Shown here: positions 16,676 through 26,908 of the stretch, piece by piece
Numbering within the stretch: position 1 is the first letter of the stretch
Layout of the letters: each line of letters opens with the position of its first letter
Source: Arcicella aurantiaca
Lineage (GTDB): Bacteria; Bacteroidota; Bacteroidia; Cytophagales; Spirosomataceae
Length of the DNA stretch: 64,000 nt
Reading direction: 5' to 3'
Assembly (NCBI RefSeq): GCF_003148625.1
Contig: NZ_QGGO01000001.1
Span: 248,001 to 312,000 of the forward strand
Made by a program: the position numbers and the translations under genes
The notes under the pieces: model-generated
The model's input: only the letters and a program-made list of their open reading frames with translations
Database searches by the model: none
Told to the model about the DNA's origin: nothing

Positions 16676-18278
16676 ATGACGTTGCAAACTTAAAGGCACT
16701 TGTAATACTCAAAATCATAATGAAAGATATGAGATACAAATAGAACAAAATGACCGATTTGAATAAGGTTTTCACAATTCCTTGACGATAAACCGTTTTG
16801 AGAGAAATGATAAAATAAAGAAAGAAACCTAACATGGTCATTATTAAGGCAATTTTCCAGTAGCCTAATAAAACTCCTCCACCTACAAATATGATAAGCA
16901 TCAAGAAAAACACACTGTGAATATGAATTGAGAAAATCAAATGTTCGTAGTAATAACGGGTGTGTCCCGCCATTAAATGTGGAACGTGTCGGTACTTTCT
17001 AATTTTTCTAAAACGGATTAAATACATAGTCCAATCCCATAAATATTTCCATAATCTGAAAGGATACGAAATAATACTATGCGTTCTTTTGCTATAAATT
17101 ATTTTCAGTAAAAATGCCACAATAGGCATTAAAATAAACATCATCAATGAAAATGCTCCAATGCCCAAATGAGCAATTTCTGAAAAAGCCTTTTCGGCAT
17201 CTTCGCTAAAAGCTAATTGATAATAGGTTAAATTTCGTAAAATTCCTCTTTGAAAAGGGCGTAAAAAAGCCATCGTTTCGTTGCCTTTTTTTCTGTTTAA
17301 ACTGTCTAATTGTTCGTCAGACATTTTCAAAACTTTTTTCAAATAGGTAGTGTTTTCCAGACTTCCATCACTTCCTTTTATGGTAAGTATTGTGTCGGTA
17401 TCATAATGAATTTTTAAAGAAGCATTATTTTTTAAAGCATGAAGATTTAACGAATATTCCAATAGCTTTTTCTTGCCAATTGTCTCCGTAAAATAATCTC
17501 TTAAATCTTTACTTACTTCGGCAATTTCTTCGGTATTGGTAGTATCTGCAATAATTTGTTTTTGAATCTCTATCAATCTTTCTCTTTGTTTGTCTTCGGG
17601 TAAATTTGAGATAAGTTTTCGTAAAGTATCTTCCGAATCAAGATTCATTTCATCCAAGATTTCACCTAATGAAACAGAGGTAAAATCTACCCATTTATTG
17701 AATTTGCTTTGTGCTTTTTTGGTTTTTTTGTCAAGTTTTCCATACATTTTTAGTGCTAATTCGGCTGCTTTGACGTTATCTTGAGCATTTGCTAAGCCGT
17801 TTGTATCTTTTGAAGTTTTGATTTCTTCTAATTTATCTTTGGCATCTTCCACCTCTTCTTCAAGGTTCTGTTTAGCTTTATTTTTAACATTTCCTGCTTG
17901 GTCTTTTACAGTGATATTGTCCGTTAAAAAGTCGCTACTGCCTTTTAATACTAAATCTACCATGTAGCCTAAACCCAAGAAAAATATAAATGAAACTAAA
18001 AAATACAGACGAATAGGAGGTACATAACGCCCACGACGACCTTCGAGAAAATCTTTTGTGATTTTTCCGGGATATAGAAAAATCGAAACCATGGTATTGT
18101 AAAACTTAGTATCGAAGTGTGTAAAACCTTCAAATACTTCAAACGCTAAATGTCCGAGGGGAACTTTTAAATCGTGATTTTCTTGCCCACAGTTTGGACA
18201 AAAATTGTCTTCTATTTTAAGAATGGTGTGGCAATTGTGGCAAATTTCTACTTTACGACGCTTTTTGTGGACAGACAT
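16674..18278 (-). CDS. DUF3667 zinc-ribbon membrane protein with a long inserted helical domain
   Basis: DUF3667 proteins are Bacteroidota membrane proteins of unknown function. The N-terminal zinc ribbon CHNCHTILKIEDNFCPNCGQ (residues 13-32) and the following GRRGRYVPPIRLYFLVSF match the family. Membrane segments are seen at about residues 90-115 and then 375-395, 450-480 and 495-530. Between the first and second lies an insertion of about 240 residues, rich in Lys, Asp and Glu, with heptad-like stretches that suggest coiled coils. Most members are about half this length, so the insertion is notable. Its stop codon overlaps the palindrome at 16616-16675. It may sense or organise something across the membrane, but this is not shown. 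Confidence 0.82.
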   Translation of the reverse strand: MSVHKKRRKVEICHNCHTILKIEDNFCPNCGQENHDLKVPLGHLAFEVFEGFTHFDTKFYNTMVSIFLYPGKITKDFLEGRRGRYVPPIRLYFLVSFIFFLGLGYMVDLVLKGSSDFLTDNITVKDQAGNVKNKAKQNLEEEVEDAKDKLEEIKTSKDTNGLANAQDNVKAAELALKMYGKLDKKTKKAQSKFNKWVDFTSVSLGEILDEMNLDSEDTLRKLISNLPEDKQRERLIEIQKQIIADTTNTEEIAEVSKDLRDYFTETIGKKKLLEYSLNLHALKNNASLKIHYDTDTILTIKGSDGSLENTTYLKKVLKMSDEQLDSLNRKKGNETMAFLRPFQRGILRNLTYYQLAFSEDAEKAFSEIAHLGIGAFSLMMFILMPIVAFLLKIIYSKRTHSIISYPFRLWKYLWDWTMYLIRFRKIRKYRHVPHLMAGHTRYYYEHLIFSIHIHSVFFLMLIIFVGGGVLLGYWKIALIMTMLGFFLYFIISLKTVYRQGIVKTLFKSVILFYLYLISFIMILSITSAFKFATS

Positions 18279-18290
18279 ATTGTGATTGAA

Positions 18291-18320
18291 TAGTTAATAG
18301 AGAATAATTAAGAGTTAAGT
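18291..18320. repeat. Short heptamer array upstream of the DUF3667 gene
   Basis: Units TAGTTAA and TAGAGAA, followed by more degenerate ones, repeat with a 7-base period. No clear inverted partner is seen, so this looks like a one-sided or decayed member of the heptamer class. Confidence 0.45.
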
Positions 18321-18416
18321 CGGAGTTCTGTCATTAGGTGTTTGTACTGTCGTAAAACTGCCTAATTCTAACGAATACTTACACGTTTGATAATTATGAA
18401 TCTAAAAATACAAAAA

Positions 18417-18446
18417 AAAGGAGAAAACCTTTCGATTTTCTCCTTT
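18417..18446 (-). terminator. Rho-independent terminator of recA
   Basis: An 11-bp stem (AAAGGAGAAAA at 18417-18427, TTTTCTCCTTT at 18436-18446) with an eight-base loop is followed on the minus strand by eight T. It lies 19 bases after the recA stop codon. Confidence 0.88.
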
Positions 18447-18465
18447 GGGGGAATAATAAATAAAT

Positions 18466-19542
18466 CTATTCTGGAGTTCCATCATCTTCGATGTTTGGCT
18501 CAGTGGTATCTAAAAGAGCGTTTTCATCGTTTTTGATTTTGTCTTTGATTCTTCCTTCTAAAATCTCAAGTAATTCGTGATTGTCTTTCAACATATCTTT
18601 TACGGCATCACGACCTTGACCCAGACGATTGGTTTCAAAGCTAAACCATGAACCTGATTTTTTCACGATTTCCATGTCAACGGCTAAATCTAAAACTTCA
18701 CCTGCTTTAGAAATACCTTCGCCATACATAATGTCAAATTCAACTACTTTGAAAGGAGGGGCTACTTTGTTCTTAACCACCTTCACACGTGTACGGTTAC
18801 CGATTACGTTATCCGCATCTTTAATTTGACCAATACGACGAATATCCAAACGAACTGACGAATAGAATTTCAAGGCATTACCACCCGTAGTTGTTTCTGG
18901 CGAACCAAACATTACTCCAATTTTATCACGTAATTGGTTAATGAAAATACAACAACAACCCGTTTTGTTGATAACCCCTGTTAATTTACGTAAAGCTTGA
19001 GACATCAAACGAGCCTGTAAACCCATTTTAGAATCTCCCATATCCCCTTCCAATTCAGCTTTTGGAACAAGAGCCGCCACTGAGTCAATCACACAAATAT
19101 CAATTGCACCAGAAGAAATCAACTGTTCTGCAATCTCCAAAGCTTGTTCTCCATTATCAGGCTGAGCAATTAATAATTGACTTGTATCAATACCTAATTT
19201 TTCGGCATAGCCTTTATCAAAAGCGTGTTCAGCATCAATAAATGCCGCCAAGCCACCTGATTTTTGAGCTTCGGCAATACAGTGCATGGTAAGTGTAGTT
19301 TTACCAGAAGATTCTGGCCCATAAATTTCAACAACACGACCACGAGGTACACCTCCAACGCCTAAAGCTAAGTCAAGCCCCAATGAACCTGTTGAAATAA
19401 CAGGAACATCCATAACCTTAGCGTCCGACAAACGCATCACTGTTCCTTTACCATAAGCCTTGTCTAATTTTTCAAGCGTAGTTTGTAATGCTTTTAATTT
19501 TTCATTAGCAGGATTAGCTGCTTCTGCTTGTTGTTTTGCCAT
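18466..19542 (-). CDS. recA: Recombinase RecA
   Basis: RecA forms filaments on single-stranded DNA and drives homologous recombination, repair and the SOS response. The 358-residue product has the Walker A motif GPESSGKTT, Walker B region [10 protein letters not shown], the L1/L2 DNA-binding loops ([39 protein letters not shown]) and an acidic C-terminal tail. The start is the ATG at 19542 ([16 protein letters not shown]); an open frame up to 19734 runs through the divergent promoter and is not conserved. It is monocistronic with a strong terminator. No LexA-type operator was recognised in the 77-base gap to the divergent gene. Confidence 0.98.
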   Translation of the reverse strand: MAKQQAEAANPANEKLKALQTTLEKLDKAYGKGTVMRLSDAKVMDVPVISTGSLGLDLALGVGGVPRGRVVEIYGPESSGKTTLTMHCIAEAQKSGGLAAFIDAEHAFDKGYAEKLGIDTSQLLIAQPDNGEQALEIAEQLISSGAIDICVIDSVAALVPKAELEGDMGDSKMGLQARLMSQALRKLTGVINKTGCCCIFINQLRDKIGVMFGSPETTTGGNALKFYSSVRLDIRRIGQIKDADNVIGNRTRVKVVKNKVAPPFKVVEFDIMYGEGISKAGEVLDLAVDMEIVKKSGSWFSFETNRLGQGRDAVKDMLKDNHELLEILEGRIKDKIKNDENALLDTTEPNIEDDGTPE

Positions 19543-19619
19543 GTTTTTTTTACAGTTTTCTAAATTTTCTAAGGGTGAATTTACTATAATTTCAGCAAAT
19601 AAAAGTATTTTGCCGTGAA

Positions 19620-20735
19620 ATGTTAAATCGAAATATACAAATACCTTTTGTGTTGTTTGTCTTGATGTCTTTCGGAGTAAAGGCACAATTGAACAACACC
19701 AAGTTGGAGACTTTCCAACATCTTGATTCCACAAAATCGGGGCAATTTACTTTCCAATTTGAAAGTTTTAGCTTCTTAAAGAACAACGAATACTTCCTAA
19801 AAGTTGCAGATGGATACACGCTTTTTGGCAATCAATTTTCGCCCAAATTCACGTATCAACCTGCCCCTCATGTGCGTATTGAGGCGGGCGTTTACGCTTG
19901 GAAAGATTTTGGAAATTCAGCTTTCACGGCTGTTCAACCCATTTTTACGGTGAAAATTCAAAAAGATTCTTCACAATTTTTATTTGGAAATTTAGAAGGA
20001 CAATTAAATCACCGTTTGATTGAACCTATGTTGAATTTTGAGCGAGTAATTCTCAACCGACAAGAGAACGGTTTGCAATATACTCGACGTAAGCAAAAAG
20101 TCTTTTTTGATGCTTGGATTGACTGGCAAAAAATGATTTATAAAGGTTCTAATTTTCAAGAAGAAATCTTTGCGGGTTTTTCGTGGAATAAAAAACTGAT
20201 AAATCGACCAAATTTTAGTTTTTCGATTCCTTGGCAAATGACGTTTCAGCACCGAGGAGGACAAAATACAAAAGACACCGCTCAGGTAATTACCAATATC
20301 AATACCGCCATCGGAATTGATGCGGAATGGCGTTTTAGAGGTTTTCTACAAAAACTCAAAACGCAAAACTATTGGGTTGGTTATCGCCAAACGGCAAATT
20401 ATCATCCTTATTTTCCTGATGGTTCGGGTATTTACTTAAATCTTACTGCCGAAACCAAACTGATAAATTTAATGGTCAGTTATTGGAATTCTTCGGGTTA
20501 TTTGTCTGATGCAGGAGGCGATTTGTACCAATCGGTTGGACGAACTTATAATTATGGAAATGTGATAGAAAAGAATCGTAATTTGTTGATTTTTAGAGTA
20601 ATGAAAGATTGGGAAATGATGGAAAATCTTTGGCTAACCTTCAGATTTGAACCCTATTTTGATTTGAACAATCATGCCTTTGAACATTCAGAAGGATTGT
20701 TTTTGACCTACCGACAGGCGTTTCACCTTCGGTAG
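19620..20735 (+). CDS. Predicted outer-membrane protein of unknown function
   Basis: This 371-residue protein has a signal peptide (residues 1-22, cut after GVKA) and then many alternating aromatic and polar strands, ending in a strand that closes with QAFHLR. This is the pattern of a Bacteroidota outer-membrane beta barrel, perhaps of 14-16 strands. I do not recognise a named family. It is divergent from recA across 77 bases. Its TAG stop codon (20733-20735) is inside the GTAGAGACG palindrome that follows, so the present C-terminus may have been set by insertion of that element. Confidence 0.75.
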   Translation: MLNRNIQIPFVLFVLMSFGVKAQLNNTKLETFQHLDSTKSGQFTFQFESFSFLKNNEYFLKVADGYTLFGNQFSPKFTYQPAPHVRIEAGVYAWKDFGNSAFTAVQPIFTVKIQKDSSQFLFGNLEGQLNHRLIEPMLNFERVILNRQENGLQYTRRKQKVFFDAWIDWQKMIYKGSNFQEEIFAGFSWNKKLINRPNFSFSIPWQMTFQHRGGQNTKDTAQVITNINTAIGIDAEWRFRGFLQKLKTQNYWVGYRQTANYHPYFPDGSGIYLNLTAETKLINLMVSYWNSSGYLSDAGGDLYQSVGRTYNYGNVIEKNRNLLIFRVMKDWEMMENLWLTFRFEPYFDLNNHAFEHSEGLFLTYRQAFHLR

Positions 20736-20821
20736 AGACGTTGCCTGCAACGTCTGAAATGGAGTATTGTCTCCACAAACAACTACAACAAAAAAAGAGA
20801 CGTTGCAGGCAACGTCTCTAC
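20732..20821. repeat. GTAGAGACG-type palindrome pair (REP-like)
   Basis: The outer arms at 20732-20755 and 20798-20821 are perfect 24-bp inverse complements, each holding the palindrome AGACGTTGC...GCAACGTCT. The left arm supplies the TAG stop of the upstream gene. A second member lies at 51899-52102. Such palindromes resemble the REP sequences mobilised by RAYT transposases in other bacteria, but no RAYT gene is in this window. Confidence 0.85.
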
Positions 20822-20840
20822 TGATGTAAATCTGAAAATA

Positions 20841-22463
20841 TTAGAAAATAAACTTCGTTGAAAGGAAGTTTGATTCGTGGTTTTCAACAATTTGATTAAT
20901 AATCGCTTTGTTTTCAGCCGTGTCTTTCGTAGCTACTACCGTTCTGATTGAGAATGAACGTAATGCCGCCGTAACCGAAAGTGTTCCTTCTGCCGAATCT
21001 TTACGACCCGTGAATGGGAATGAATCTGGTCCACGTTGACATTGTGAATTAATATTTACTCTTGACACTTGGTTCACGGCAACGTCCATCAATTTAGTGA
21101 TTTGAGAAATATCTTTACCAAAAATAGACACTTGTTGTCCGTGCGACGATTCAAGTAAATAATCAATTGGCTGCTGAATATTTGAGAACGGAACAACTGG
21201 AACAACTGGTCCAAATTGCTCTTCGTGCCAAATTTTCATTTCTTTCGTCACTGGATAAAGCAAGGCTGGATAAACAAAAGATTTTACCGTTTCGCCACCA
21301 TTTTCATTGATAACACTTGCTCCGTGTGTTTTTGCGTCGTCAATCAATTCTTTCAAATAAGCAGGTTTGTTTGGTTCTGGAAGTGGAGTAATATTTACGC
21401 CTTTATCCCACATTAAACCTAACTTTAATTTGCCAATTTCTTCCGCCATTCTTGCATTGAATTGGTCAACTAAAGATTTATGCACCCACATGATTTTCAA
21501 AGCAGTACATCTTTGTCCGTTGAAAGATAACGAACCTAACATACATTCTTTAACGGCTAATTCTAAATCTGCACTTTGAGTAACGATTGCCGCATTTTTA
21601 GCGTCAAGACCCAAAATAGCACGTAAACGGTTTACTTTCGGGTGAAGTTTTTTCAATTGGTCAGCTACTTTTGACGAACCAATTAATGTTAAAACGTCAA
21701 TTTTACCCGATTCCATCATTTGTGGAATTACTGAATTTCCACGACCATAAACGGTGTTGATTACACCCGCAGGAAATGAAGTACGGAAGGCTTCCAACAA
21801 TGGATAATGCAATAATGTACCGTGTTTCGGTGGTTTGAAACACACCACGTTACCCATAATCAAAGCAGGAATCAAAGTAGTAAATGTTTCATTCAATGGA
21901 TAATTGAAAGGTCCCATACACAACACAACCCCAAGTGGCGAACGACGAACTTGTCCGATAATTCCTTCCTCAATCATAAATCTTGATGAAGTACGGTCGA
22001 TGTCTTTCAACGCTCCGATAGTGTCATAAATATATTGAACAGTACGGTCAAATTCTTTCTGAGAATCGCCCAATGATTTACCAATTTCCCACATCAAAAG
22101 TTTTACCACTTCGTCACGTTTGGTAATCATTTTCTGTGTGAATTTCTCTACTGCTTCAATTCTTTTTGAAACAGACATTGAAGGCCATTCTCCACGACCA
22201 AAATCGTAGGCTTTCACCGCTGATTCTAATACTTCCATCGCATCTGAAGGCTCAGTAATTGGATACGAACCAATGCGTTTTTGTTCTAAACCATTTTCGG
22301 TTTGCACATAAATCGGCGACCAAACATCTTGGGTTTTTCTTGCCCACGGTCTCATTTCACCATTGACTAAATATTCACGTTGTTCAATGGGTTCTGTTAG
22401 GTTATATTCCGCTGGAATTTGCTCTTCGGTTGGGAATAATTTTTCTATCTCGTTTACAGTCAT
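20841..22463 (-). CDS. gapN: NADP-dependent non-phosphorylating glyceraldehyde-3-phosphate dehydrogenase (ALDH superfamily)
   Basis: GapN oxidises glyceraldehyde-3-phosphate straight to 3-phosphoglycerate with NADP, giving NADPH and bypassing the ATP-yielding step of glycolysis. The 540-residue length matches the longer Bacteroidota/plastid-like GapN group. The catalytic cysteine is in SFNGQRCTALK, the general-base Glu region is GLDAKNAAIV, and the cofactor region reads GPFNYPLNETFTTLIPAL. The ATG at 22463 gives a standard start. It is divergent from apaG over a 301-base AT-rich gap. A general aldehyde dehydrogenase is the alternative, but length and motif fit favour GapN. Confidence 0.88.
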   Translation of the reverse strand: MTVNEIEKLFPTEEQIPAEYNLTEPIEQREYLVNGEMRPWARKTQDVWSPIYVQTENGLEQKRIGSYPITEPSDAMEVLESAVKAYDFGRGEWPSMSVSKRIEAVEKFTQKMITKRDEVVKLLMWEIGKSLGDSQKEFDRTVQYIYDTIGALKDIDRTSSRFMIEEGIIGQVRRSPLGVVLCMGPFNYPLNETFTTLIPALIMGNVVCFKPPKHGTLLHYPLLEAFRTSFPAGVINTVYGRGNSVIPQMMESGKIDVLTLIGSSKVADQLKKLHPKVNRLRAILGLDAKNAAIVTQSADLELAVKECMLGSLSFNGQRCTALKIMWVHKSLVDQFNARMAEEIGKLKLGLMWDKGVNITPLPEPNKPAYLKELIDDAKTHGASVINENGGETVKSFVYPALLYPVTKEMKIWHEEQFGPVVPVVPFSNIQQPIDYLLESSHGQQVSIFGKDISQITKLMDVAVNQVSRVNINSQCQRGPDSFPFTGRKDSAEGTLSVTAALRSFSIRTVVATKDTAENKAIINQIVENHESNFLSTKFIF

Positions 22464-22764
22464 TGTATTAATTTTTGTTGGAATGATTGAGGTTTTGATT
22501 TCGTGACAAAGTTCAACGGAAAGAGATTTTAGTTGGATATTTTAAAGAATTTTATTTTTATAGTTCAAATAATTATTTATATATTTATATTTTATATTTA
22601 TTTGTTAGCAGATTTTAAAATTAAATTCTTTCTAAGTAAAAGCAGATTTTAAGTATTCCTTACCGATTAAAAACCAATTTTTTTTGTGATAAATTGATTT
22701 TGTATTAGTAATCATGTAAATTTCGTTAAATAAATTATTAAGGTTAAAATACCAATTTTTATAT
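22464..22764. other. Divergent promoter region between gapN and apaG
   Basis: This 301-base gap is very AT-rich, with an A/T-only stretch around 22550-22600. No repeat element or small gene is seen. It should hold both promoters; the closest match to a Bacteroidota -7 box for apaG is TGATTTTG at 22695-22702, without a correctly placed -33 box. Confidence 0.5.
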
Positions 22765-23151
22765 ATGGTTTCATCCATCACTAATGGCGTAAAAATAAGT
22801 GTTCAGACGGAGTTTCAACCTGAATATTCAAACCCTTTTCAAGCTCATTTTGTGTTTTCTTATCATGTAAGAATTCAGAATGAAAGTGATTTTACCGTGA
22901 AATTATTACGTCGTCATTGGTATATTTATGATGCCAACGGACAAATTCGTGAGGTAGAAGGAGAGGGCGTTGTTGGGCAACAACCAACATTAGAACCGGG
23001 ACAAAGCTATGAATACACTTCTGGTTGTAACCTAAATACTTCTATTGGAAAAATGGCAGGAACATATCAGATGGAAAGAGTTTTTGATGGAAAATATTTC
23101 AACGTAATTATCCCAGATTTTAATCTAATTGCTCCCTTTAGAATGAATTAG
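22765..23151 (+). CDS. apaG: ApaG domain protein
   Basis: ApaG is a 128-residue single-domain protein of fibronectin-III-like fold; the name comes from E. coli, where mutants affect cobalt and magnesium handling, and its molecular role is unsettled. The family landmarks are clear: VSVQTEFQPEYS-type opening, YHVRIQNESDFTVKLLRRHW, and GEGVVGQQPTLEPGQSYEYTSG. The ATG at 22765 is the standard start. The TAG stop (23149-23151) is the first triplet of a heptamer array. It is followed on the same strand by a methyltransferase gene after 175 bases. Confidence 0.95.
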   Translation: MVSSITNGVKISVQTEFQPEYSNPFQAHFVFSYHVRIQNESDFTVKLLRRHWYIYDANGQIREVEGEGVVGQQPTLEPGQSYEYTSGCNLNTSIGKMAGTYQMERVFDGKYFNVIIPDFNLIAPFRMN

Positions 23152-23301
23152 ATTGGGGTTATGGGAATTGGTTACTGGAAATTAGTTATTGGTTGACTCA
23201 ATTATATAATTCTTGAAAATATTAGACAATTCCAGTAAAATATTAAATTGGTAATTAGCCCTTTTCCCGTTTTCCAATCACCAATAACTAATCACCAAAC
23301 A
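23149..23301. repeat. Heptamer-type inverted repeat after apaG
   Basis: Starting with the apaG stop triplet, units such as TAGATTG and GGGTTAT repeat with a 7-base period to about 23197. From about 23262 to 23301 come inverse units such as CCAATCA and CCAATAA. The two parts form an imperfect inverted repeat. Confidence 0.65.
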
Positions 23302-23326
23302 AATACTAAACGCATAACAACACTTA

Positions 23327-24097
23327 ATGCTAAAATACTTCGTCAAATTTCTTCTTTCTTCAAAAAACGAACACTCACTTCATTCTCCATTTGTTTTTGA
23401 ACTTTACACAAAGGTTATTATTGCCAAAACCAAGAATCCGATTTTTACCGAAATTGAAAATTTAAGGAAAAAGCTTTTTAGAAATAAAACGGTTATTGAA
23501 ATTACAGATTTTGGAGCTGGTTCAAGGGTTTATAAAACCAATCAACGAGAAATTAGACAAATTGCTAAAAGTGCAGAGAAAAAACCAAAATTTGGACGTC
23601 TGCTTTTTAGACTAATTCAATGGTTTAAACCCACAACTGTTTTTGATTTAGGAACATCACTCGGAATTACAACTATTTATGAATCAAAGGCTTATTCGGA
23701 AGCTAAAGTTTTGACATTTGAAGGTTGTCCAGCCACAGCGTCTATAGCTCAAAAGAATTTTGAAGCATCAAATTGTCAAAATATAGAAATTGTTATTGGC
23801 AATATTGATGAAACTTTACCGAAAACATTAAGCCAAATTCAGCAATTAGATTTTGCTTTTTTTGATGCAAATCATCGCTACCAACCAACGGTAAATTACT
23901 TTGAAATGTGTTTGCAAAAAGCGACAGAAGAAAGTGTTTTTGTATTTGACGACATTCATTGGTCAGATGAAATGCACGAGGCTTGGCAGTATATCAGAAA
24001 TCATCCAGAAGTAATGATTTCGATAGATTTGTTTTTTGTAGGATTAGTCTTTTTTAGAAAAAATCAGCCAAAGCAAGATTTTGTACTTCGATTTTGA
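23327..24097 (+). CDS. Class I SAM-dependent methyltransferase
   Basis: This 256-residue cytoplasmic protein has the Rossmann fold of class I methyltransferases. The glycine motif is VFDLGTSLGITTIY (about residues 104-117), the acidic post-strand residue is in TFEGCPATASIAQKNF, and the motif IV region is FAFFDANHRYQPTVNYF. The opening HSLHSPFVFELYTKVI is characteristic of a Bacteroidota group that resembles O-methyltransferases. Its substrate is unknown. The ATG at 23327 is the only good start. It converges with the DUF4920 gene, separated by an inverted repeat that nearly fills the gap. Confidence 0.85.
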   Translation: MLKYFVKFLLSSKNEHSLHSPFVFELYTKVIIAKTKNPIFTEIENLRKKLFRNKTVIEITDFGAGSRVYKTNQREIRQIAKSAEKKPKFGRLLFRLIQWFKPTTVFDLGTSLGITTIYESKAYSEAKVLTFEGCPATASIAQKNFEASNCQNIEIVIGNIDETLPKTLSQIQQLDFAFFDANHRYQPTVNYFEMCLQKATEESVFVFDDIHWSDEMHEAWQYIRNHPEVMISIDLFFVGLVFFRKNQPKQDFVLRF

Positions 24098-24099
24098 AT

Positions 24100-24240
24100 T
24101 GTCGGCACTAAGATTTATAAGATTCTAAAGTTTTAAGATTTAAAATGTTTGGAGCTAAGGTTTGATAAACTTAACTCTGAGCATTTTCAAATTTTAAATC
24201 CTAAAATTATTTATTGGTCTTATAAATCTTAGCTCTGACA
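24100..24240. repeat. Inverted repeat between convergent genes (octamer-like)
   Basis: The arms at 24100-24124 and 24216-24240 share CTAAGATTTATAAGA in inverse orientation with a few mismatches. Between them are AAGATTT-like units. It lies between the stop codons at 24095-24097 and 24244-24246. Confidence 0.65.
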
Positions 24241-24243
24241 TAA

Positions 24244-24687
24244 TTACTTCACAATTACACCCGTAGCTACAAAACCAATAGCTTTTTCTGGTTCAGTGAT
24301 TTTGGCAATTTCTTCTTTACTTTTTCCTCCATCTTCGGCGTAGTGTTTCAACATTGCCACCGAAGTAGTTTTAACTTTGGCAATACCTTCAAAAACAACG
24401 GTTTTTCCTGCAATATCTTTTGGAACAAAGAAACCATAGTCTTTGAAAGTTACACGCATGGTTTTACCGTCTGTGGTTTTTACTTTCATCCAACAACCTG
24501 CGGCTTTACATACCGATTCAACCACGCCTGTAACTTTAGCAGGCATTTCTTCTTTACTCGCCAATTTAGATTCTAATTCAGTAGCAGAAATTGCCCCTTT
24601 TTCAGTGATTTGTTCACCGTGAAAACTTTGTGATTTTGCGATGAATGACGCTCCAATTAGCATCGCACTTAATAATAATTTTCTCAT
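24244..24687 (-). CDS. DUF4920 domain-containing exported protein
   Basis: This 147-residue protein begins with a signal peptide (residues 1-19, ending FIAKSQ), so it is exported, probably to the periplasm. The rest matches the DUF4920 family of Bacteroidota, seen in VTGVVESVCKAAGCWMKVK, VTFKDYGFFVPKDIAGKTV and AKVKTTSVAMLKHYAEDAG-like segments. The fold looks OB-like and the conserved cysteines in VCKAAGCW suggest metal or thiol chemistry, which is inference. The ATG at 24687 is the start. It lies 76 bases downstream of the mutase large-subunit gene's far end on the other side and is probably transcribed on its own. Confidence 0.85.
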   Translation of the reverse strand: MRKLLLSAMLIGASFIAKSQSFHGEQITEKGAISATELESKLASKEEMPAKVTGVVESVCKAAGCWMKVKTTDGKTMRVTFKDYGFFVPKDIAGKTVVFEGIAKVKTTSVAMLKHYAEDGGKSKEEIAKITEPEKAIGFVATGVIVK

Positions 24688-24763
24688 AATCAGTCTGTTG
24701 TAATTTTTGCAAATTTAATTAATAAAACGAAATTATATGCTTAAAATCATAATATCTCTCGAT

Positions 24764-26890
24764 TTATCCTTCCATCAAATCCTTTAAAATCTTCTGAGCG
24801 GCAATCGAAATTACCGTTCCCGGACCAAAAACGCCAGAAACACCTGCGTCGTACAAATACTGATAATCTTGGGCAGGAATAACACCTCCTGCAATGACCA
24901 TAATATCTTCACGTCCTTGTTTTTTGAGTTCTTCAATTAATTGAGGAACAAGGGTTTTATGTCCCGCCGCCAAACTTGATGCACCCACTACGTGAACGTC
25001 GTTTTCAACGGCTTGTTTTGCCACCTCTTCAGGCGTTTGGAATAGTGGCGTAATGTCCACGTCAAAACCCAAATCTGCAAAGCTGGTAGCGATAACTTTC
25101 GCTCCACGGTCGTGTCCGTCTTGTCCCATTTTTGCCACCATAATTCTTGGTCTGCGACCTTCCTGTTTCGCAAACTCGTCTGCCATTTCTCTGGCAATTC
25201 TAAAATTTTCGTCGTCTGTCACTTCTGCTGAATAAACGCCTGATATTGAACGGATTATTGCTTTATGTCTGCCATACACTTTTTCTAAGGCGAATGAAAT
25301 CTCGCCTAAACTTGCTCTTAAACGAGCCGCTTCAACTGCTAAAGCTAATAAATTTCCTTCACCAGTTTCGGCAGATTTTGTAATTTTTGCTAATATTTCA
25401 GTAACTGCTTCCGAATTTCTTTCTGCTTTAATTTTATCTAATCTTTCAATTTGAGAAATTCTAACGGCTTGATTATCAACGTCTCTAACTTCAATTTCAG
25501 TTTCAACGGCTAATTTGAATTTATTTACGCCAACAATTACGTCTTTTCCTGAGTCAATTCTGGCTTGTTTTCGGGCTGCGGCTTCTTCAATTCTCATTTT
25601 GGGAAGCCCCGTTTCGATTGCCTTTGCCATTCCGCCCAATTGTTCTACTTCTTCAATCAATGCCCAAGCTTTTTTGGCGAGTTCCATCGTCAAATATTCG
25701 ACATAGTACGAACCACCCCACGGGTCAATTGCCTTGGTAATTCCTGTTTCGTGTTGCAAATATAATTGTGTATTTCGAGCGATTCGAGCGGAGAAATCAG
25801 TTGGTAAGGCAATGGCTTCATCCAATGAGTTTGTGTGTAAACTTTGTGTGTGTCCCAACGCCGCTGCCATGGCTTCAATGGTTGTTCTGGCAACGTTATT
25901 AAATGGGTCTTGCTCTGTCAATGACCAACCAGAAGTTTGGCAGTGTGTTCTGAGCATCAGAGACTTATCGTTCTTCGGATTAAATTCTTTTACAATTTTT
26001 GCCCATAACATTCTACCTGCTCTCATTTTGGCAATTTCCATAAAATGATTCATGCCAATTGCCCAGAAAAATGAAAGTCTTGGAGCAAAATTATCAATAT
26101 CCAAACCTGCATTTACGCCTGTGCGGAGGTATTCCAGTCCATCTGCTAAAGTATAAGCCAACTCAATATCTGCCGTTGCTCCTGCTTCCTGCATGTGGTA
26201 GCCCGAAATAGAAATGGAATTGAATTTAGGCATATTTTGAGCGGTGTACGCAAAAATATCCGCAATGATTCGCATTGAAGGCAAAGGTGGATAAATGTAG
26301 GTATTTCGTACCATAAATTCCTTCAAAATATCATTCTGTATTGTCCCTGATAGTTTTTCGGGAGAAACGCCTTGTTCTTCTGCTGCTACAATATAAAATG
26401 CCATGATGGGTAAAACGGCTCCGTTCATGGTCATAGATACCGACATTTCGTCCAATGGAATTTGGTCGAACAAAATCTTCATATCTTCTACCGAATCTAT
26501 GGCAACCCCTGCTTTTCCAACATCACCTGTCACTCTTGGGTGGTCTGAATCATATCCTCGGTGCGTTGCCAAATCAAAAGCAACAGAAAGACCCTTTTGT
26601 CCTCCCGCTAAGTTTTTACGATAAAAAGCGTTTGACTCTTCGGCAGTAGAAAAACCTGCATATTGACGCACTGTCCAAGGACTTTGCACATACATGGTTG
26701 AATATGGCCCACGAAGATAGGGAGGAAGTCCTGCCGCAAATTTTAAATGTTCAGCATCGGCTAAGTCTTCTTCTGTAAAATAATTTTTCACAGGAATTCC
26801 TTCTGCCGAACGCCAAGGTTTGATGGCTGGAAACTCTTTTGAAGTTTCATTTTGTTTCTTAAAATCTATATTTGATAAATTCGGTTTCAT
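24764..26890 (-). CDS. scpA: Methylmalonyl-CoA mutase large (catalytic) subunit
   Basis: This 708-residue enzyme interconverts succinyl-CoA and (R)-methylmalonyl-CoA using adenosylcobalamin, linking propionate to the TCA cycle. The substrate barrel comes first, with [17 protein letters not shown] and [13 protein letters not shown] near the N-terminus, and the cobalamin domain last, with the DxHxxG motif [13 protein letters not shown] supplying the lower axial histidine. The length is standard. It lies 18 bases downstream of the small-subunit gene, with which it forms an operon and a heterodimer. The chaperone MeaB is encoded at 8622-9608. The gene is also called mutB. Confidence 0.97.
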   Translation of the reverse strand: MKPNLSNIDFKKQNETSKEFPAIKPWRSAEGIPVKNYFTEEDLADAEHLKFAAGLPPYLRGPYSTMYVQSPWTVRQYAGFSTAEESNAFYRKNLAGGQKGLSVAFDLATHRGYDSDHPRVTGDVGKAGVAIDSVEDMKILFDQIPLDEMSVSMTMNGAVLPIMAFYIVAAEEQGVSPEKLSGTIQNDILKEFMVRNTYIYPPLPSMRIIADIFAYTAQNMPKFNSISISGYHMQEAGATADIELAYTLADGLEYLRTGVNAGLDIDNFAPRLSFFWAIGMNHFMEIAKMRAGRMLWAKIVKEFNPKNDKSLMLRTHCQTSGWSLTEQDPFNNVARTTIEAMAAALGHTQSLHTNSLDEAIALPTDFSARIARNTQLYLQHETGITKAIDPWGGSYYVEYLTMELAKKAWALIEEVEQLGGMAKAIETGLPKMRIEEAAARKQARIDSGKDVIVGVNKFKLAVETEIEVRDVDNQAVRISQIERLDKIKAERNSEAVTEILAKITKSAETGEGNLLALAVEAARLRASLGEISFALEKVYGRHKAIIRSISGVYSAEVTDDENFRIAREMADEFAKQEGRRPRIMVAKMGQDGHDRGAKVIATSFADLGFDVDITPLFQTPEEVAKQAVENDVHVVGASSLAAGHKTLVPQLIEELKKQGREDIMVIAGGVIPAQDYQYLYDAGVSGVFGPGTVISIAAQKILKDLMEG

Positions 26891-26908
26891 AATTTTGAGA
26901 GGAAATGA

